A stretch of DNA of 7,475 nucleotides, from assembly GCA_035760865.1 (NCBI GenBank), contig DASTSE010000147.1:1-7475 (forward strand). The letters run 5' to 3'. The DNA comes from Dokdonella_A sp035760865 (GTDB lineage: Bacteria > Pseudomonadota > Gammaproteobacteria > Xanthomonadales > Rhodanobacteraceae). The notes under the pieces were generated by a model, which was given only the letters and a program-made list of their open reading frames with translations, was not told where the DNA came from and searched no databases. Each line of letters starts with the position of its first letter. Position 1 is the first letter of the stretch. This document shows positions 5,591-7,475 of the stretch, piece after piece. A program made the translations under genes and the position numbers.

Positions 5591-5609
5591 TTCGATCGGG
5601 TTCGATGCG

Positions 5610-7361
5610 ATGCGATTTTCTCCTGCCGGCTCGCGCCGGCTTCCGGCGCTGCCGTCGCGGCGGCGTTTCGTTCAGGGCGTCGCCAGCGGCGCGCTGCTCG
5701 CCGCGTGCGGCTTGGCTCCGCTGCGCGCGCGTGCGACGCCGGACGCGTTGTCCGGCACGCGCTTCGATCTCGAGATCGGCACGGCGAAGGTCGACTTCAC
5801 GGGGCATGTGCGCGATGCGGTCGTCGTCGACGGCAGCCTGCCGGGGCCGTTGTTGCGCTGGCGCGAAGGCGACACGGTGACCGTGCGCGTGCGCAATGCG
5901 CTCGCCGAGCGCAGCTCGATCCACTGGCATGGCATCGTCCTGCCGGCCGACATGGACGGCGTTCCGGGACTCTCGTTCATGGGCATCGAGGCCGGCGGCA
6001 GCTACACGTACCGCTTCACGGTCAACCAGGCAGGCACGTACTGGTACCACAGCCATTCGCGCTTCCAGGAACAACTCGGGCTGTACGGTCCGATCGTCGT
6101 CGAACCGCGCGTCGGCGAACGTTTCCCGGCCGAGCGCGAGCATGTCGTGCTGCTGTCGGATTGGACCGACACCGATCCCGAGCGCATCTACGCGACCCTC
6201 AAGAAGCACAGCGACTACTACAACTTCGCCAAGCCGACGGTCGGTGACTTCCTGCGCGACGCAAGCGCGCAGGGCGTGTCGGCGGCGCTCGCCGCGCGGC
6301 GCATGTGGAACACGATGCGCATGAACCCGAGCGACCTCGCCGACGTCTCGGGCCACGTCTACACCTATCTCATGAACGGCACCACGCCCGCGTCGAACTG
6401 GACCGGCCTGTTCGAGCGCGGCGAGCGCGTGCGCCTTCGCTTCATCAACGGAGCGGCGATGACGTTCTTCGACGTGCGCATCCCCGGCCTGAACCTGCGC
6501 GTGGTCGCCCACGATGGCCAGGACATCGAGCCGGTCGGCGTCGACGAGTTCCGCCTCGCGCCGGCCGAGACGTGCGACGTCATCGTCGAGCCGCAGGACG
6601 ATGCCGCGTACACGATCTTCGCGCAGGCGATGGACCGCTCCGGTTACGCGCGCGGCACGCTCGCGCCGCGCGCGGGCATGGCCGCCGAGGTACCGGCGCC
6701 CGATGCACGCGTGCTGCTCACGATGGGCGACATGATGGGCGCGATGGACCACGGCATGCCCGGCATGAAGGGCATGGAAGGCGGCTGTGGCGCGTCGATG
6801 GCGGGCATCGACCACGCAGCGATGCGGCGCCACGACGATGCGACCGCCGTGCATCACGCGCCGGCCGAATTCGGCCCGCTCGTCGACATGCGCGTCGATG
6901 TGCCGCGCACGAACCTCGACGATCCCGGCGTCGGCCTGCGCGGCAATGGCCGTCGCGTGCTCGCTTACGCCGACCTGCGCTCGGTCACCGCGCCGATCTC
7001 GACGGACGTCGACCGCGAGATCGAGCTGCACCTGACCGGCCACATGGAGCGCTACGTCTGGAGCTTCGACGGCAGGAAGTTCTCCGACGCCGAGCCTCTT
7101 CGCCTCCGGCATGGCGAGCGCGTGCGCATCGCGCTCGTCAACGACACGATGATGGCGCACCCGATCCACCTGCACGGCATGTGGAGCGAGCTCGAATCGC
7201 CCGACGGCGAATTCCTCGCGCGCAAGCACACGGTCGTCGTGCAGCCCGCGCAGAAGGTGTCGTATCGCGTCAGCGCGGATGCGATCGGCCGCTGGGCCTA
7301 TCACTGCCACCTCCTCTATCACATGGAAGCGGGCATGTTCCGCGAGGTGGTGGTCGCATGA
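5610..7361 (+). CDS. copA: CopA periplasmic multicopper oxidase (copper resistance)
   Basis: The product is 583 residues with three cupredoxin domains. CopA oxidises Cu(I) and binds copper in the periplasm. The ATG at 5610 is chosen because it gives a normal Tat leader; a GTG at 5556 in frame is possible but falls before hairpin 2, and neither has a clear Shine-Dalgarno. The Tat motif SRRRFV is at 16-21, with a hydrophobic stretch and ARA/T cut near 42. A lipobox-like LAAC lies at 30-33. All four copper motifs are intact: HWHG (105-108), YHSHS (146-150), HPIHLHG (517-523) and HCHLLYHMEAGM (565-576), the last holding the type 1 Cys566, His571 and Met576. Residues 372-408 are a Met/His-rich copper-binding insert (GDMMGAMDHGMPGMKGM and following). 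The stop overlaps the copB start. Laccase-like oxidases share the fold, but the context fixes CopA. Confidence 0.95.
   Translation: MRFSPAGSRRLPALPSRRRFVQGVASGALLAACGLAPLRARATPDALSGTRFDLEIGTAKVDFTGHVRDAVVVDGSLPGPLLRWREGDTVTVRVRNALAERSSIHWHGIVLPADMDGVPGLSFMGIEAGGSYTYRFTVNQAGTYWYHSHSRFQEQLGLYGPIVVEPRVGERFPAEREHVVLLSDWTDTDPERIYATLKKHSDYYNFAKPTVGDFLRDASAQGVSAALAARRMWNTMRMNPSDLADVSGHVYTYLMNGTTPASNWTGLFERGERVRLRFINGAAMTFFDVRIPGLNLRVVAHDGQDIEPVGVDEFRLAPAETCDVIVEPQDDAAYTIFAQAMDRSGYARGTLAPRAGMAAEVPAPDARVLLTMGDMMGAMDHGMPGMKGMEGGCGASMAGIDHAAMRRHDDATAVHHAPAEFGPLVDMRVDVPRTNLDDPGVGLRGNGRRVLAYADLRSVTAPISTDVDREIELHLTGHMERYVWSFDGRKFSDAEPLRLRHGERVRIALVNDTMMAHPIHLHGMWSELESPDGEFLARKHTVVVQPAQKVSYRVSADAIGRWAYHCHLLYHMEAGMFREVVVA
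7344..7350 (+). promoter_or_regulatory. Ribosome-binding site for copB inside the end of copA
   Basis: GAGGTGG lies seven bases before the ATG at 7358. With the ATGA overlap it supports this start and coupled translation of copA and copB. Confidence 0.6.
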
Positions 7362-7475
7362 ACGCGGTTCGTCTCGCCTTGCCGCTGGCTGCTTCGTTCG
7401 CCACGACAGTGGTGGCGCACGCACAGGAGATGCACACGACGCATGAAGCACGCGACACGCGCGCGGATCCTCCTG
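7358..7475 (+). CDS. copB: CopB outer-membrane copper resistance protein, N-terminus only (3' partial)
   Basis: Thirty-nine codons are visible before the window ends. They encode a signal peptide (MNAVRLALPLAASFATTVVAHAQ, likely cut before or at AQE), followed by a Met/His-containing start of the mature chain (EMHTTHEARDTRADPP). CopB proteins typically begin with an export leader and a Met/His-rich segment ahead of an outer-membrane beta-barrel, but the barrel is not in the window. The identity rests mainly on position directly after copA, with the ATG overlapping its TGA (ATGA), as in Xanthomonas copLAB and Pseudomonas copAB. The start is well supported by GAGGTGG upstream. Confidence 0.8.
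   Translation, partial: MNAVRLALPLAASFATTVVAHAQEMHTTHEARDTRADPP

Larger units (their letters stand above)
5503..5609 (+). promoter_or_regulatory. copL-copA intergenic leader with two stem-loops
   Basis: These 107 bases between the copL stop and the copA ATG contain two consecutive strong inverted repeats (5521-5548 and 5562-5590), then TTCGAT twice (5591-5596 and 5601-5606) just before the start. Neither hairpin is followed by a T-run, so a simple terminator is unlikely. Control of copA translation, or RNA processing between copL and copA, is a reasonable inference. Confidence 0.5.

Noticed and set aside
5217..7451. Long minus-strand open frame opposite copL-copA
   Set aside because: It covers copA, whose copper motifs are all intact on the plus strand. 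The minus-strand translation is an R/A/D/H-rich shadow.

Overview
The window is about two-thirds G+C and looks chromosomal. It most resembles a Gammaproteobacterium of the Lysobacterales/Xanthomonadales (Rhodanobacteraceae or Dokdonella-like). Two things suggest this. One is a copL-copA-copB copper operon, whose CopL leader protein is typical of xanthomonads. The other is a pair of secreted multidomain proteins carrying the 'DPDxxFxDGFD' motif that I recall at the C-termini of many secreted proteins of this group. The assignment is an inference from content, not from a marker gene.

Layout: (1) 1-2674, plus strand: the 3' end of a secreted beta-sandwich protein overlaps by ATGA the start of a second, 721-residue secreted protein. 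The second protein combines an N-terminal module ending in an internal DGFD motif, a nidogen-like sandwich, and an Ig-like domain that appears to be interrupted by a beta-propeller. (2) 2675-2922: a non-coding gap between convergent genes, largely filled by an imperfect ~180-base palindrome built of 9-base units (ACACGGAGC / CACGAAGGA types). (3) 5043-2923, minus strand: a compact four-gene run of rlmJ (23S rRNA m6A2030 methyltransferase), a small three-helix membrane protein, an exported YCII-domain protein and a GFA-family zinc protein, with gaps of 1, 43 and 4 bases. (4) 5044-7475, plus strand, divergent from rlmJ: copL, copA (multicopper oxidase with a Tat signal) and the first 39 codons of copB. 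Two strong stem-loops sit in the copL-copA gap, the second a perfect 13-bp hairpin ending 19 bases before the copA start.

The copper genes form a periplasmic/outer-membrane resistance module: CopL senses or enables induction, CopA oxidises or sequesters copper in the periplasm, and CopB is the outer-membrane partner. The minus-strand genes have no obvious shared pathway; rlmJ is housekeeping and the three small genes look like passengers on its transcript. I see no transposase, integrase, tRNA, rRNA or CRISPR array. The most interesting points are the copL-copA twin hairpins, a lipobox-like cysteine in the CopA Tat signal, the nested propeller and internal DGFD motif in the second secreted protein, and the nonamer palindrome.
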